A stretch of DNA of 64,000 bases from Saccharopolyspora hordei (GTDB lineage Bacteria; Actinomycetota; Actinomycetes; Mycobacteriales; Pseudonocardiaceae). The notes beneath the pieces are model-generated. The model did not search any database. It was not told where the DNA came from and was given only the letters and a program-made list of their open reading frames with translations. The stretch spans positions 3,385,001-3,449,000 of the forward strand of contig NZ_JACCFJ010000001.1 of the NCBI RefSeq assembly GCF_013410345.1, given 5' to 3'. A program made the translations under genes and the position numbers. Below are positions 45,726-54,285 of this stretch, in pieces (the first letter of the stretch is position 1; every line of letters begins with the position of its first letter).

Positions 45726-46709
45726 TCAGCTGGGGTCCGCGTCGAGGGCGACGCGGGCCTTGGCCAGTCGCGCACGTCGTTCCTGCCGGGCCACCAGCGC
45801 GGCGTCGAGGTCGACGGCGGTGAAGCGCACCTTGCTGCCGGTCCGCGCCTGCGCGACGCGGTCGCGGTCCGCCGAGATCACCGTGCCGATCGTGGCGTAG
45901 CCGCCGCCGGTCACGGCGTCGTTGAGCAGGACGATCGGCTCGTCACCACCGGGGACCTGCACCGACCCCACCGGGTAGCCGAGGTCCACCACGTTGGCCG
46001 GGTCACTGCCCGCGCCGAAGGGCTGCTCCCGCTCGACGAAGTCCAGCGATCCGCCGCGCAACCGGTAGCCCACCCGGTCGGCGTCCTTGGTGACCCGCCA
46101 CTCGGTGTCCAAGAAGGACCGCAGCGCGCCCTCGGTCAGCCGGTAGGAGCACAGCCCCACGACCACCCGCAGCTCGACGACGTCGGGGAAGTCCACGCGC
46201 AGTTCCGCCGGCAGCTCCGCGCCGGCCGGTGCCGACGGCGCGGCGCCCAGCGGCAACCGGTCGCCGGAGGCCAGCGCGCGGCCCTGGAAGCCGCCGATGC
46301 CGGTGAGCATGTAGGTGGACCGCGATCCCAGGTAGGGCGGCACGTCGATGCCGCCGCCGATCGCGATGTAGGGCCGGGCACCGCGGTGGACCCGCGTCGC
46401 CGCCAGCACGTCACCGGGCCCCACCCGCAGCGGCTGCCAGGTCGGGGCGGGCTGGCCGTTGATCGTGACCTCGCAGTCGGCGCCGGTGACCGCGACGTGG
46501 CGGGAGTCGGTGAACTCCAGCTCCGGGCCCAGGTAGGTCGCCTCCAGCACGGCGGCACCGCGCGGGTTGCCGACCAGGAGGTTGGCGATCTCGTAGGAGT
46601 ACTGGTCCATGGCTCCGGACGGCGGCATGCCGATGGCGTACTGCCCGTCCCGCCCGGCGTCCTGCACGGTCGTGGACAGGCCGCCCGAGCGCACGATCAC
46701 CTCGGTCAT
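45726..46709 (-). CDS. pxpC: 5-oxoprolinase subunit PxpC / KipA-type carboxyltransferase-domain protein
   Basis: 327 residues; ATG 46709 overlaps the PxpB stop. It belongs to the family named biotin-dependent carboxyltransferase (allophanate hydrolase subunit 2). Signatures are GGLSTTVQDAGRDG at the start, GMPPSGAMDQYSYEIANLLVGNP, PYIAIGGGIDVPPYLGSRSTYM, DADRVGYRLRGG and the terminal GGYATIGTVISADRDRVAQ. In the PxpABC complex it helps cleave 5-oxoproline with ATP. Direct linkage to a biotin carrier and carboxylase here suggests a biotin-using variant. The exact substrate is not proven. Confidence 0.85.
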   Translation of the reverse strand: MTEVIVRSGGLSTTVQDAGRDGQYAIGMPPSGAMDQYSYEIANLLVGNPRGAAVLEATYLGPELEFTDSRHVAVTGADCEVTINGQPAPTWQPLRVGPGDVLAATRVHRGARPYIAIGGGIDVPPYLGSRSTYMLTGIGGFQGRALASGDRLPLGAAPSAPAGAELPAELRVDFPDVVELRVVVGLCSYRLTEGALRSFLDTEWRVTKDADRVGYRLRGGSLDFVEREQPFGAGSDPANVVDLGYPVGSVQVPGGDEPIVLLNDAVTGGGYATIGTVISADRDRVAQARTGSKVRFTAVDLDAALVARQERRARLAKARVALDADPS

Positions 46710-47608
46710 CGGTACAGCACCTCCATCAGCCTGTCGTTGACGCCGTCGGGGTCGGCGAGGAACTCCGCGGGCCGGAACGACACCTCCCGGGTGCGGTAGC
46801 GGAACGTGCCCGCCTCCACCTCGGCGCGGACGGCCTCGTACTCCTCGAGGTCGATCGACCGGTAGCGCAGCACGTCACTGGCCTGGGGGAACGCGATGCG
46901 GTCGGCGAAGTCCGGCAACCGCTGGGAGAGGTCGAACACCGGCGCGGGGGCGATGCCGAACAGCTGGTACCCGCCGGCCCCGCGCACCGGGTAGACGACG
47001 GCGAACGCGCCGCCGAAGCCGAACGCCCGCTCCGGGGTGTCCGTGCGCGGCCGCACGTACTTGGGCACCTCGATCTGCCGGTCCCGCGGCACCATCTGGT
47101 AGCAGAACGGCAGGCCGGGCACGAACCCGAGCATGGTGACGATGAACGGCGCCGAGGTGATCGCGTCGATGAGCGAACCGACGTCGGGGTGGCCGTTGAT
47201 CCGCGCCGCGTACTCGAGGTCGGTGGCCTCCGGGTCCTGGTGGCGGTCCCGGAACCGCATCAGCGTCTCGCGGGTCCACGGGTCGTCGAAGAGCACCGGG
47301 ACGTCGACCACGCGGGTGTGCACGGTGTAGTCCTCGGGGAGCTCGCCCGCGGAGTGCTCCAGCTCCTCCAGCCGCTCCACCAGCGCCGCGGGGTGCAGCC
47401 GGTCCGGGTCGACCCGGACCAGGTAGGAGGCGTTGGACGGGCAGATGTCGATGACGCCGTCCAGGTCGAGCTCCCGCAGCGCCCCGGTGATCGCCATCGC
47501 CTTGAAGTTCGCCTCGAGGCTCATCTCGCGGTCGAGCTCGACGAAAACGAACTCGTCGCCACCGAACTCGTACCGGGCGGGTGGTAGGTCAACCTTCGTC
47601 GCGGTCAC
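46706..47608 (-). CDS. pxpB: 5-oxoprolinase subunit PxpB / KipI family
   Basis: 300 residues; GTG 47608 is chosen because AGGAGGGG lies four bases before it, whereas GTG 47623 sits inside that site. The family is allophanate hydrolase subunit 1/KipI. Marks are IDICPSNASYLVRVDPD, LDLEYAARINGHP-type central text (actually DLEYAARINGHPDVG), MLGFVPGLPFCYQMVP, RTDTPERAFGFGGAFAVVYPVRGAGGYQLFG and LPDFADRIAF. It is the first gene of a four-gene minus-strand operon. A 34-base tandem duplication lies directly upstream and doubles the ribosome-site sequence. Confidence 0.85.
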   Translation of the reverse strand: MTATKVDLPPARYEFGGDEFVFVELDREMSLEANFKAMAITGALRELDLDGVIDICPSNASYLVRVDPDRLHPAALVERLEELEHSAGELPEDYTVHTRVVDVPVLFDDPWTRETLMRFRDRHQDPEATDLEYAARINGHPDVGSLIDAITSAPFIVTMLGFVPGLPFCYQMVPRDRQIEVPKYVRPRTDTPERAFGFGGAFAVVYPVRGAGGYQLFGIAPAPVFDLSQRLPDFADRIAFPQASDVLRYRSIDLEEYEAVRAEVEAGTFRYRTREVSFRPAEFLADPDGVNDRLMEVLYR

Positions 47609-47676
47609 GGTGCCCCTCCTCACTCACCGGCGGCAAGGAAAGGGTGCCCCTCCTCACCTCCTGGCGGCAAGGAGTA
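47609..47676 (-). repeat. 34-bp imperfect tandem duplication in the pxpB leader
   Basis: Segments 47609-47642 and 47643-47676 share GGTGCCCCTCCTCAC (47609-47623, 47643-47657) and GGCGGCAAGGA (47629-47639, 47663-47673) at exactly 34-base offset. On the minus strand each copy carries GAGGAGGGGCACC, the pxpB ribosome site; only the proximal copy is next to the start codon. Confidence 0.8.
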
Positions 47677-47827
47677 AGGATGCGCCGCGGACTCCCGGCG
47701 CGCATCGCCGTCGTGACCGCACGCCCCACGTTCGAGTGGGTTCGGCAGTGTGCTTCGGGGGCTGCACCGGGGATGGCCCGGGCTTATGATCGGTTCTTCA
47801 AGCCCTTCTTCCGGGAGGTGCAGGGAC

Positions 47828-48598
47828 GTGCGCACGCTCATCGATCTCAACGCCGACGCGGGGGAGAGCTTCGGCCGGTGGCGGCTGGGGGACGACGCCG
47901 GGCTCATCCCGCTGGTGTCGTCGGTCAACGTGGCCTGCGGGTGGCACGGGGGAGACCCGGCGACCATGCGCCGCTCGGTGCAGCTGGCGCGCGACGGAGG
48001 GACGTCGGTGGGGGCCCACCCCGGGTTCCCCGACCTGGCCGGGTTCGGGCGGCGCGCGATGGCGATGAGCCCGCAGGACGCCGCCGACGCCTGCCTGTAC
48101 CAGTTCGGCGCCCTGCGGGCGATCGCCGACCTGCACGGGGTCGAGGTGGCGCACGTGAAACCGCACGGGGCGCTGTACGGGCTCGCCGCCCGGGACGCCG
48201 CCGTCGCCGAGGCGATCGTCGAGGCGTTCGCGACCGCGGCACCGGGCGTGCTGGTGGTGCTGCTCGCCGGACCGGTCGCCGAGGGGCTCGCCGAGCGCGG
48301 GTTCCCGGTGGTGCGGGAGGCGTTCGCCGACCTCGACTACGACGACGACGGCCACATCATCATCGAGCCGGACCCGCAGGCCAAGCCCCCGCAGCAGTGC
48401 GCCGAACAGGCCGTCGCCGTGCTCCGCGGGGCGGTCACGTCGACCTCGGGCCGTCAGGTCGAGGTCGACGCGGACACCATCTGCGTGCACGGCGACCGCC
48501 CGAACGCGGTGGCGGTCGCGCAGGCGATCCGCGACCGGTTCGCCACCGAGGGCGTGACCCTCGCCCCGATGGCGGAGGTGGCGAGCAGCCGCCGGTGA
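47828..48598 (+). CDS. pxpA: LamB/YcsF family 5-oxoprolinase subunit PxpA
   Basis: 256 residues from GTG 47828 (VRTLIDLNADAGESFG), with GGGAGG upstream. The conserved text covers the family: LNADAGESFGRW, SSVNVACGWHGGDPATMRR, VGAHPGFPDLAGFGRR, VAHVKPHGALYGLA, REAFADLDYDDDGHI and ICVHGDRPNAVAVA. It forms the PxpABC 5-oxoprolinase with PxpB and PxpC, encoded divergently 219 bases away. Its stop is one base from that of the convergent nitrilase gene. Confidence 0.88.
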   Translation: MRTLIDLNADAGESFGRWRLGDDAGLIPLVSSVNVACGWHGGDPATMRRSVQLARDGGTSVGAHPGFPDLAGFGRRAMAMSPQDAADACLYQFGALRAIADLHGVEVAHVKPHGALYGLAARDAAVAEAIVEAFATAAPGVLVVLLAGPVAEGLAERGFPVVREAFADLDYDDDGHIIIEPDPQAKPPQQCAEQAVAVLRGAVTSTSGRQVEVDADTICVHGDRPNAVAVAQAIRDRFATEGVTLAPMAEVASSRR

Positions 48599-48599
48599 G

Positions 48600-49532
48600 T
48601 CAGCCCGCGGGCAGCAACCGGTCGCCGACGGGCAGCCGCGAGTTGGTCAGGTGGTTGCCCTCCGGGCTGAACGGCGGTACCGCGTCCGGCACGCAGTCGG
48701 CCACCAGGAGCGCGTCCGCGGTCTGCTCGGCGGGACCGGCGCACACCACGGGCTGCCCGTCCGGGCCCCAGACCCCGGAGTTGCCCCGGTACTCCCACTG
48801 CCCGCGCTCCGAGACCTCCCAGCCCCGCCGGTTGGCGTAGGCGACGAACACCCGCCACACCGCGGCCATCGCCGGGATGATGTGCTCGGTGGCGTCCGGG
48901 TACGGCACCTGCGTCGGCGAGCCGTCGTGCAGCACGAAGTGCCGGTCGGCGGCGGTGGGACCGACGACGAGCCGCGCGCCGTGCCGCGCCAGGTGCTGGT
49001 ACAGCGGCGGGAACTCGCACTCGTAGCAGTTGAGCACACCCACCCGGAACCCGTTGATCTCCACCACCGGCGGCAGCTCGTCGCCCGGGGTGAAGTTGGC
49101 GCGCTCGGCCGCGCCGTACAGGTGGGTCTTGCGGTAGTTGGCCAGCAACTGTCCATCGTGGACGACCGCCACGGAGTCGTGCAGCGCGCCGTCGGCGGCC
49201 TGCTCCACGTAGGGGAGCACGATGCCGATGTCGTGCTGCTGCGAGAGCTTCCGCGCCGCGCGCACCGACTGGCCGTCGCTGGGTTCGGCGAGCCGGGCGC
49301 ACTCCTCCGGGCCGAGCGAGTACCCGGTGTTGTAGCACTCCGGGAACGCGCACAGGTGGCAGCGGTAGCGCGCGGCCAGCGCCACGGCCTGCTCCATCCT
49401 CGCCAGGTTGTCCACGACCGCCTGCGGTGTGCCCACGGGGTTCTCCGCCTGGAAGATCGCCAGCCGCAACCCGGTGCCGGGGCGGGGCGGTTCGCTGTGC
49501 ACGAGCTTGCCGAGAACGCGGATGGGACGCAT
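48600..49532 (-). CDS. Nitrilase-superfamily carbon-nitrogen hydrolase
   Basis: 310 residues; ATG 49532 has GAGGAG at good spacing. The catalytic Glu-Lys-Cys triad is present: CAFPECYNTGY, ANYRKTHLYG and VGVLNCYECEFPPLY. It is soluble, with no signal peptide. The family hydrolyses amides or carbamoyl groups; this branch resembles amidases (AguB or R-amidase type) rather than true nitrilases, but the substrate is not deducible. It lies 91 bases downstream of the decarboxylase-like gene on the same strand, and the two may form one amino-acid/amine pathway. Confidence 0.8.
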   Translation of the reverse strand: MRPIRVLGKLVHSEPPRPGTGLRLAIFQAENPVGTPQAVVDNLARMEQAVALAARYRCHLCAFPECYNTGYSLGPEECARLAEPSDGQSVRAARKLSQQHDIGIVLPYVEQAADGALHDSVAVVHDGQLLANYRKTHLYGAAERANFTPGDELPPVVEINGFRVGVLNCYECEFPPLYQHLARHGARLVVGPTAADRHFVLHDGSPTQVPYPDATEHIIPAMAAVWRVFVAYANRRGWEVSERGQWEYRGNSGVWGPDGQPVVCAGPAEQTADALLVADCVPDAVPPFSPEGNHLTNSRLPVGDRLLPAG

Positions 49533-49623
49533 GGATTCTCCTCACTCGGGGGTTTCGGGACGGGGATGGTCGGAGCGGGGGGGCGGTGCGGGAGGTTCCG
49601 CGCACCGCTCACCCGCACCGGGG

Positions 49624-50913
49624 TCACACTGCGTGGGGACGGGTGAACTCGTCGACGGCGGCCGCGAACGCGACCACGTCCGACGGGCGCAGGTCGCTGC
49701 GCACCACGACGCGCATCGCGGTCAGCTCCTCGAGGTCCGGCGGCAGCTGGTACACCGGGACCGCCCAGCCGCACTCGCCGAGCCGCCGGGCCAGTTGGGA
49801 GAGCTTGAGGTCGGGCTCGGCGGTCACCGCCACCACGGGGAGGTCGCTGCCGTCCCCGAGGAACTGGAACCGTCCCGTGGCACGCAGCCGCGCGGCCAGG
49901 TCCTGCGCCAGGCGCCGGGAACGCGCGTGGAGGCTGCGGTAGCCGGCGAACCCGTAGCGGAGGAAGTTGTAGTACTGCAGCACCACCGGCGCGGCCGAGC
50001 GCGAGAAGGTGAACTCGTGGTAGGTGTGGTTGCTGCCCAGGTAGTTGACCGGGAAGCCGAGCCGCCCGCTGCGGTGGTCGCGGTCGCGCCACAGCACCCA
50101 CCCCAGTCCGGGCGGCACCTGGCCGTACTTGTGGCCCGACGCGTTGATCGACACCACCCGGGGCAGGTCGAAGCCCCACTGCAGGTCGGGGTCGAGGAAG
50201 GGGGCGATGAAGCCGCCCCCGGCCGCGTCGACGTGCACCGGCACGTCGATCCCGGACCGGTCGGCCAGCTGGTCCAGCTCGGCGGCGATGTCCCGCACCG
50301 GTTCGTAGCGCCCGTCGAGGGTGCCGCCCAGGACGGCCACCACGCCGATGGTCGACTCGTCGCACAGCTCGGCCGCGACGGCTCCGTCGAGCCCGACGCA
50401 CCCGGGCCGGGCGGGCGCGACCCGCGGTTCGACTCCCCAGTGCCGGCAGAAGTTCCGCCAGCAGGCGTGCACGCCCGCGCCCATCACCAGGTTGGGGCGC
50501 CGCGCGCCGGACCCGGTGCGTTCTTCCCAGCGGTGCAGCAGGGAGAGCCCAGCCAGCAGCGCGGCTTCGCTCGACCCGGTGGTCGCCGACCCCACCACCC
50601 GACAGCCGTCACCGCCCCAGAGCTCGCCGAGGATGCGCACGCACTCCTGCACCAGTTCGTCCGTGGCCGGGTACTGCTCGCGGTCGGCGAGGTTCCGGTT
50701 CAGGTAGGCGCTGTGCAGCTGCACGGCTTCCGGCTCGAACGACGTGGTCAAGAACGTCGCGAGGTTGCGCACCGGTTCGGCGTCGTCGCGCAACCGGTGC
50801 CGCACGGCCGCGGCCGCGGCGGCGGGGTCCATGCTGCAGCGGGGGATTCCGCCCGTACGGCCGGACCGATTGGGCCGTGCGGGATCCTCTTTCGCGCCTG
50901 GCGGGACTAGCAT
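49624..50913 (-). CDS. Glutamate-decarboxylase-like PLP enzyme
   Basis: 429 residues from ATG 50913, which has GGGGGAG six bases upstream. The internal ATG 50832 lacks a ribosome site and would remove the GGIPRCSMD segment that aligns with the N-terminal part of Gad proteins. PLP-family marks are NLATFLTTSFEPEA, GSATTGSSEAALLAGLS, PVHVDAAGGGFIAPF (PLP-ring Asp) and VVSINASGHKYGQVPPGLGWVLWR, where the Lys forms the Schiff base. It probably decarboxylates glutamate or a related amino acid to an amine. It is followed by the nitrilase gene and is divergent from a small LuxR gene. Confidence 0.83.
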   Translation of the reverse strand: MLVPPGAKEDPARPNRSGRTGGIPRCSMDPAAAAAAVRHRLRDDAEPVRNLATFLTTSFEPEAVQLHSAYLNRNLADREQYPATDELVQECVRILGELWGGDGCRVVGSATTGSSEAALLAGLSLLHRWEERTGSGARRPNLVMGAGVHACWRNFCRHWGVEPRVAPARPGCVGLDGAVAAELCDESTIGVVAVLGGTLDGRYEPVRDIAAELDQLADRSGIDVPVHVDAAGGGFIAPFLDPDLQWGFDLPRVVSINASGHKYGQVPPGLGWVLWRDRDHRSGRLGFPVNYLGSNHTYHEFTFSRSAAPVVLQYYNFLRYGFAGYRSLHARSRRLAQDLAARLRATGRFQFLGDGSDLPVVAVTAEPDLKLSQLARRLGECGWAVPVYQLPPDLEELTAMRVVVRSDLRPSDVVAFAAAVDEFTRPHAV

Positions 50914-51185
50914 TCGTGGCTCCCCCTGTTCGTTGTGGGCCGACGAACGCGAACCTACGGTCGCGCGGAGATCGAAACCATGAACAATTCGGCCCAGGTC
51001 TTCTGGCAGGGGTACCGGATCGGGTGTGCGCTGGGCTGTTCGCGTCAATCTCCTCGGCATTCGAGGGAACAGCCGCTCGACCCAGCAACGATGCGCGCTG
51101 CGCGAACGAAACTGTGGGCGTCAGAACGGATTCGACCGCTGCGTGCTCGCGCACCAGCGATCACTCGCACAGGTGGAGTACCTCG
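50914..51185. promoter_or_regulatory. Divergent control region of the decarboxylase and LuxR genes
   Basis: This 272-bp gap includes GTTCGT-N9-ACGAAC (50928-50933, 50943-50948) just upstream of the decarboxylase. It is richer in A and T than its surroundings. A frame starting MNNSAQVFWQGYRIG at ATG 50981 is open but reads into Arg/Pro-rich text and is not accepted as a gene. Confidence 0.4.
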
Positions 51186-51560
51186 ATGGCCCTCTCGTAC
51201 GATCAGGCGTTGGACCGGGCGATCACCGCACTGCTGCTGGAGGCCGTCGAGCACTCCCGCGCGCTGCGGCACGTCCTGGAACAGGTGGGACATCTGGTGA
51301 TGCTGCGCGTCCAGCTCCACCACGCCGGCGCCGCGGCCGGATCGACCGAGGAGCCCGACGGTGAGGGCTTCCCCGAGCTGACGAACCGCGAGCACGAGGT
51401 GCTCGGCTACCTCGTGCGTGGCGGTACGAACCGGGAGATCGCGAAAGCTCTCGGGATCTCCGAGCGGACCGTGAAGAACCACATGCGCAACATCTTCACG
51501 AAGCTCGGCGTCGCCGACCGGACTTCGGCCGCGGTGAAGGCTCTGGAGAGTCGCCGATGA
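51186..51560 (+). CDS. Small LuxR-type DNA-binding regulator
   Basis: 124 residues; ATG 51186 follows GGTGGAG. The N-terminal 55 residues are helical (LDRAITALLLEAVEHSRALRHVLEQVG) with no receiver or ligand domain. The C-terminal LuxR/GerE HTH is complete: ELTNREHEVLGYLVRGGTNREIAKALGISERTVKNHMRNIFTKLGVADR. It is a stand-alone HTH regulator; the signal is unknown. Being divergent from the decarboxylase gene, it may control that gene. Confidence 0.85.
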   Translation: MALSYDQALDRAITALLLEAVEHSRALRHVLEQVGHLVMLRVQLHHAGAAAGSTEEPDGEGFPELTNREHEVLGYLVRGGTNREIAKALGISERTVKNHMRNIFTKLGVADRTSAAVKALESRR

Positions 51561-51576
51561 TCAGGAGGTGAACGGT

Positions 51577-51590
51577 CACTGTGGACAGTG
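51577..51590. terminator. Short CACTGT-GG-ACAGTG dyad
   Basis: A perfect 6-bp inverted repeat between the convergent LuxR and PIG-L genes, related to the GTCCACTGTGGAC element seen elsewhere. It is weak for a terminator but in the right place. Confidence 0.4.
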
Positions 51591-51618
51591 TCGCTCCGCG
51601 GCCGCCCGTCCGCACCCG

Positions 51619-54285
51619 CTAGGGCCGGCGGACCTCAGCGGCGGACGCCGCAGTGGCCCCGTCCGGCCCGGCGAACCCGGCCAGGACCCTCGCCGGGGTG
51701 CCCTCCGGCACCGCGATCGGCACGCTCCGCTCGCCGCGCTCGGCGACGTCGACCTGCCGGTCCGCGAGGACCGCGCCGTCCGCGTCCAGCACGAACAGGT
51801 GGACCCGGCCCGGGCCGTGCACGTCCACCCGGGCGTGCACCTCGCCCTGGTGCGCCTGCGCCCCGACCACCCGGGCCGCCGCGTCACCGGCCGGGGCCGC
51901 GCCGCCGAGCGCGGTGCCCGACCGGACCGCCTGCGCGAGGCTCGCCGGGGAGTCCACCGAGGACAGCGCGTCCAGCGGGAGCACCGGAGCAGGAGCCGGG
52001 GTGGGCTGCTCCGCGGGCCGGTCCTGGAGGACCGCCCGGCCCCAGCGGTACGGGTCGCCCTGCACGCCGGCCCAGGTGGACCAGCCGATCCGCGACTGGC
52101 CGGTCAGGTCCGGGGTGTCGGAGTCGTAGACCAGCACGTCGACCCCCAGCCGCTGGGGATCGACGGACCCGGGCAGCACCTGCAGCGGGATCGCCAGCTC
52201 GACGGTGTAGCCGCCGTCGCGCAGCGTGGACGCCACCTCGACGCCGGGCGCGGTCTCCTCACCCGGGCCCTGGTGGTTGTCGGCGTCCCTGGCGAAGCAC
52301 GGCGTCCCGGCGCCCGCGGTGACCGGCAGCACCGCGAGCTTGAACGTGCTCGAGGTGTTCTCCGAGTCCGCCCGCGGGTCGAGGGCGATCTCGACGGCGT
52401 CCGTGCGCCAGTGCCGCTTGCAGTCGTCGGGGGACAGCACCGCGCCCTGCTGGTCGTCCACCACGTCGACCAGGGCGTGCAGCGTGTCGCCGTGCCACGA
52501 CAACCACGCGGTGGCGGCGCAGTCCGGGGCGGTGCACTCCTCGCCCTCCCACAGCGACGACACGTCGAGCGGGGCGCCCGGGTACTCCTGCGGCCCGGCT
52601 TCGCCGTCCACCACCGGCGGCACCTCAGCCCGCGGGACGGTCGTGGCCGGGACCAGTTCCAGGGCGGCGCTGCTCGTCGCGGTCGTGCCGTCGTCGGCAC
52701 GGGTGGTCAGCGTGTAGCGGTGATCGCCGCCCCGTGAGCCGGTGGGCATCGTGGGATCCGTGCTGCGGACCGGGAAGGTGAGCACCGCCTCCTGACCGGG
52801 AGCGAGGCCGGTGAAGCGCTGCGTGGCCTCCAGCACCTCGAAACCGCGCGGTGGGGCGAACTCCACCTCGCCGGACCGCCTCTGGTCGCTGTGGTTGCGC
52901 ACGACCACCCGGACGTCCTGCGTCCCGAGGGCGGGGACGGTCTGGACGGGCGGGACCTCGTCCTGCAGCAGCGGGAAGCCGGAACGGGCCGCCCACCGCT
53001 GGAACTCCGCCACACCCGGCAGCGGTGCCTGGTCGGCGACCACCGGGGGCACGACGTCGACGCGCAGCTCGCTCTCGCCGCGCCCCTGCGGGGTCTCCAC
53101 CCGGACCGGGACCGGGACCCGTCCGGCCCGCTCCCGGTCGGGGACCACCACGGACAGGTCCACGCGGGCCGCCGTCCCCGGCGCCAGTGGCCCGAACACG
53201 CCGTCGCCCTCGACGTCCCAGCCCGGCGGCACGTCCAGCGTGACGCGGCCCCCGTGCAACGCCCCGTCCGGCGGTGCGGTCACCTCGACGTGGACCTCGG
53301 TGCGCTGCCCGGGGGTGAGGCGCTGGCTGGCGGCGGTGGCGGCCAGCCCGGTGCCGACCGGCAACCCGCCGGGCACGGGCAGCAGCGCGCCGAGCAGGGG
53401 TGCGTCCGCGCCCTGCGCCCCCGGGACGTGCGGTGCGCGGTCGGCGAGCACGGTCAGGTGGTCGCAGCCCACCTGCGCGGGATCGTCCGGGACGTCCGGT
53501 CGGGACGCCCAGCCCTGGCTGCGGTACTCGCGCTCGGCCAGGCGCTCCCGCTGCTCCCAGTTGGTGTTCCCGTCGAGACCGTGCACGTGGTGCTCCGGAC
53601 CGACGGATGTGGGCGGGGTGGTGCGCTGTTCGCAGTCCGGACCGGTGACCTCCTCCTCCGCTCCGGCCGCGTTGGACAGCACCCGCCGCACCGACCAGGG
53701 CGCCAGCCCTTCCTGCTGGAGCTGCTCGGGGAACGCCGCCGGGTCGGCGGCCCGGTGGTAGGCCTCGAGCGCCAACCGGGCGGCGTACTGGTGGTTCCCG
53801 TGGTTGCCCGGAGTGGGGGCCGGGTCCATCGTGACCACGACCTCGGGTCGGGTCTGCCGCACGACGCGGACCAGCTTGGCCAGCACGTCGTCGTGGTCCC
53901 AGGCTTGCTCGGTCAGCGGTGCGCTCACCGTGTAGTAGAGGTCGGGCTCGTCGAGGTTGTGGACGTCGGTGATGCCGAGGGCGCCCACGGCGCGCCGCTC
54001 CTCGTCCTCGCGCAGCAGGCCGAGCGCCGGCCCTTCCTCCGGGCCGACGGCGTTGCCGCCGCCTTCTCCGCGGGTGATGGTCACGACGCCGGTGCTGATC
54101 TGGTGGTCGTGCCGCCAGCGACCGAACGTCGACAGCAGGGAGGCCTCGTCGTCGGGGTGCGCGCCGACGAAGAGGGCGTCGAGGTCGGGCGCGGGGACCG
54201 GGTGCGCGACGCCGGTCGGCGCCAGGACTCCGGCACCGAGCGCCGCCGCGACCGCGATGACCGAACCGGGACGAACTGCGGGCAC
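51619..54285 (-). CDS. Large secreted PIG-L deacetylase with NEW3 and CBM9-like modules
   Basis: 888 residues from GTG 54285, which follows GAGGAG. A signal peptide (VIAVAAALGAGVLAPTGVAHP) leads to a PIG-L/LmbE domain (about 35-290). Its zinc motif is FVGAHPDDEASLL, and the second His region is PGNHGNHQYAARLALEAYH. Two Ig-like NEW3-type segments follow (about 315-420 and 445-550, with VTLDVPPGWDVEG and VEFAPPRGFEVLEA). A CBM9-like sugar-binding region spans about 555-760 (AWLSWHGDTLHALVDVVDD, DAVEIALDPRAD). It probably deacetylates an extracellular amino sugar while bound to polymer. The target is unknown. Confidence 0.83.
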   Translation of the reverse strand: MPAVRPGSVIAVAAALGAGVLAPTGVAHPVPAPDLDALFVGAHPDDEASLLSTFGRWRHDHQISTGVVTITRGEGGGNAVGPEEGPALGLLREDEERRAVGALGITDVHNLDEPDLYYTVSAPLTEQAWDHDDVLAKLVRVVRQTRPEVVVTMDPAPTPGNHGNHQYAARLALEAYHRAADPAAFPEQLQQEGLAPWSVRRVLSNAAGAEEEVTGPDCEQRTTPPTSVGPEHHVHGLDGNTNWEQRERLAEREYRSQGWASRPDVPDDPAQVGCDHLTVLADRAPHVPGAQGADAPLLGALLPVPGGLPVGTGLAATAASQRLTPGQRTEVHVEVTAPPDGALHGGRVTLDVPPGWDVEGDGVFGPLAPGTAARVDLSVVVPDRERAGRVPVPVRVETPQGRGESELRVDVVPPVVADQAPLPGVAEFQRWAARSGFPLLQDEVPPVQTVPALGTQDVRVVVRNHSDQRRSGEVEFAPPRGFEVLEATQRFTGLAPGQEAVLTFPVRSTDPTMPTGSRGGDHRYTLTTRADDGTTATSSAALELVPATTVPRAEVPPVVDGEAGPQEYPGAPLDVSSLWEGEECTAPDCAATAWLSWHGDTLHALVDVVDDQQGAVLSPDDCKRHWRTDAVEIALDPRADSENTSSTFKLAVLPVTAGAGTPCFARDADNHQGPGEETAPGVEVASTLRDGGYTVELAIPLQVLPGSVDPQRLGVDVLVYDSDTPDLTGQSRIGWSTWAGVQGDPYRWGRAVLQDRPAEQPTPAPAPVLPLDALSSVDSPASLAQAVRSGTALGGAAPAGDAAARVVGAQAHQGEVHARVDVHGPGRVHLFVLDADGAVLADRQVDVAERGERSVPIAVPEGTPARVLAGFAGPDGATAASAAEVRRP

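Noticed and set aside
50981-51300. Frame starting MNNSAQVFWQGYRIG
   Set aside because: It overlaps the LuxR start, and after about 20 residues the composition becomes typical non-coding Arg/Pro/Thr text.
51568-51627. Short frame beginning GTG at 51568, after AGGAG
   Set aside because: The apparent ribosome site lies between convergent genes, and the frame runs into Arg/Pro-rich antisense of the PIG-L gene.
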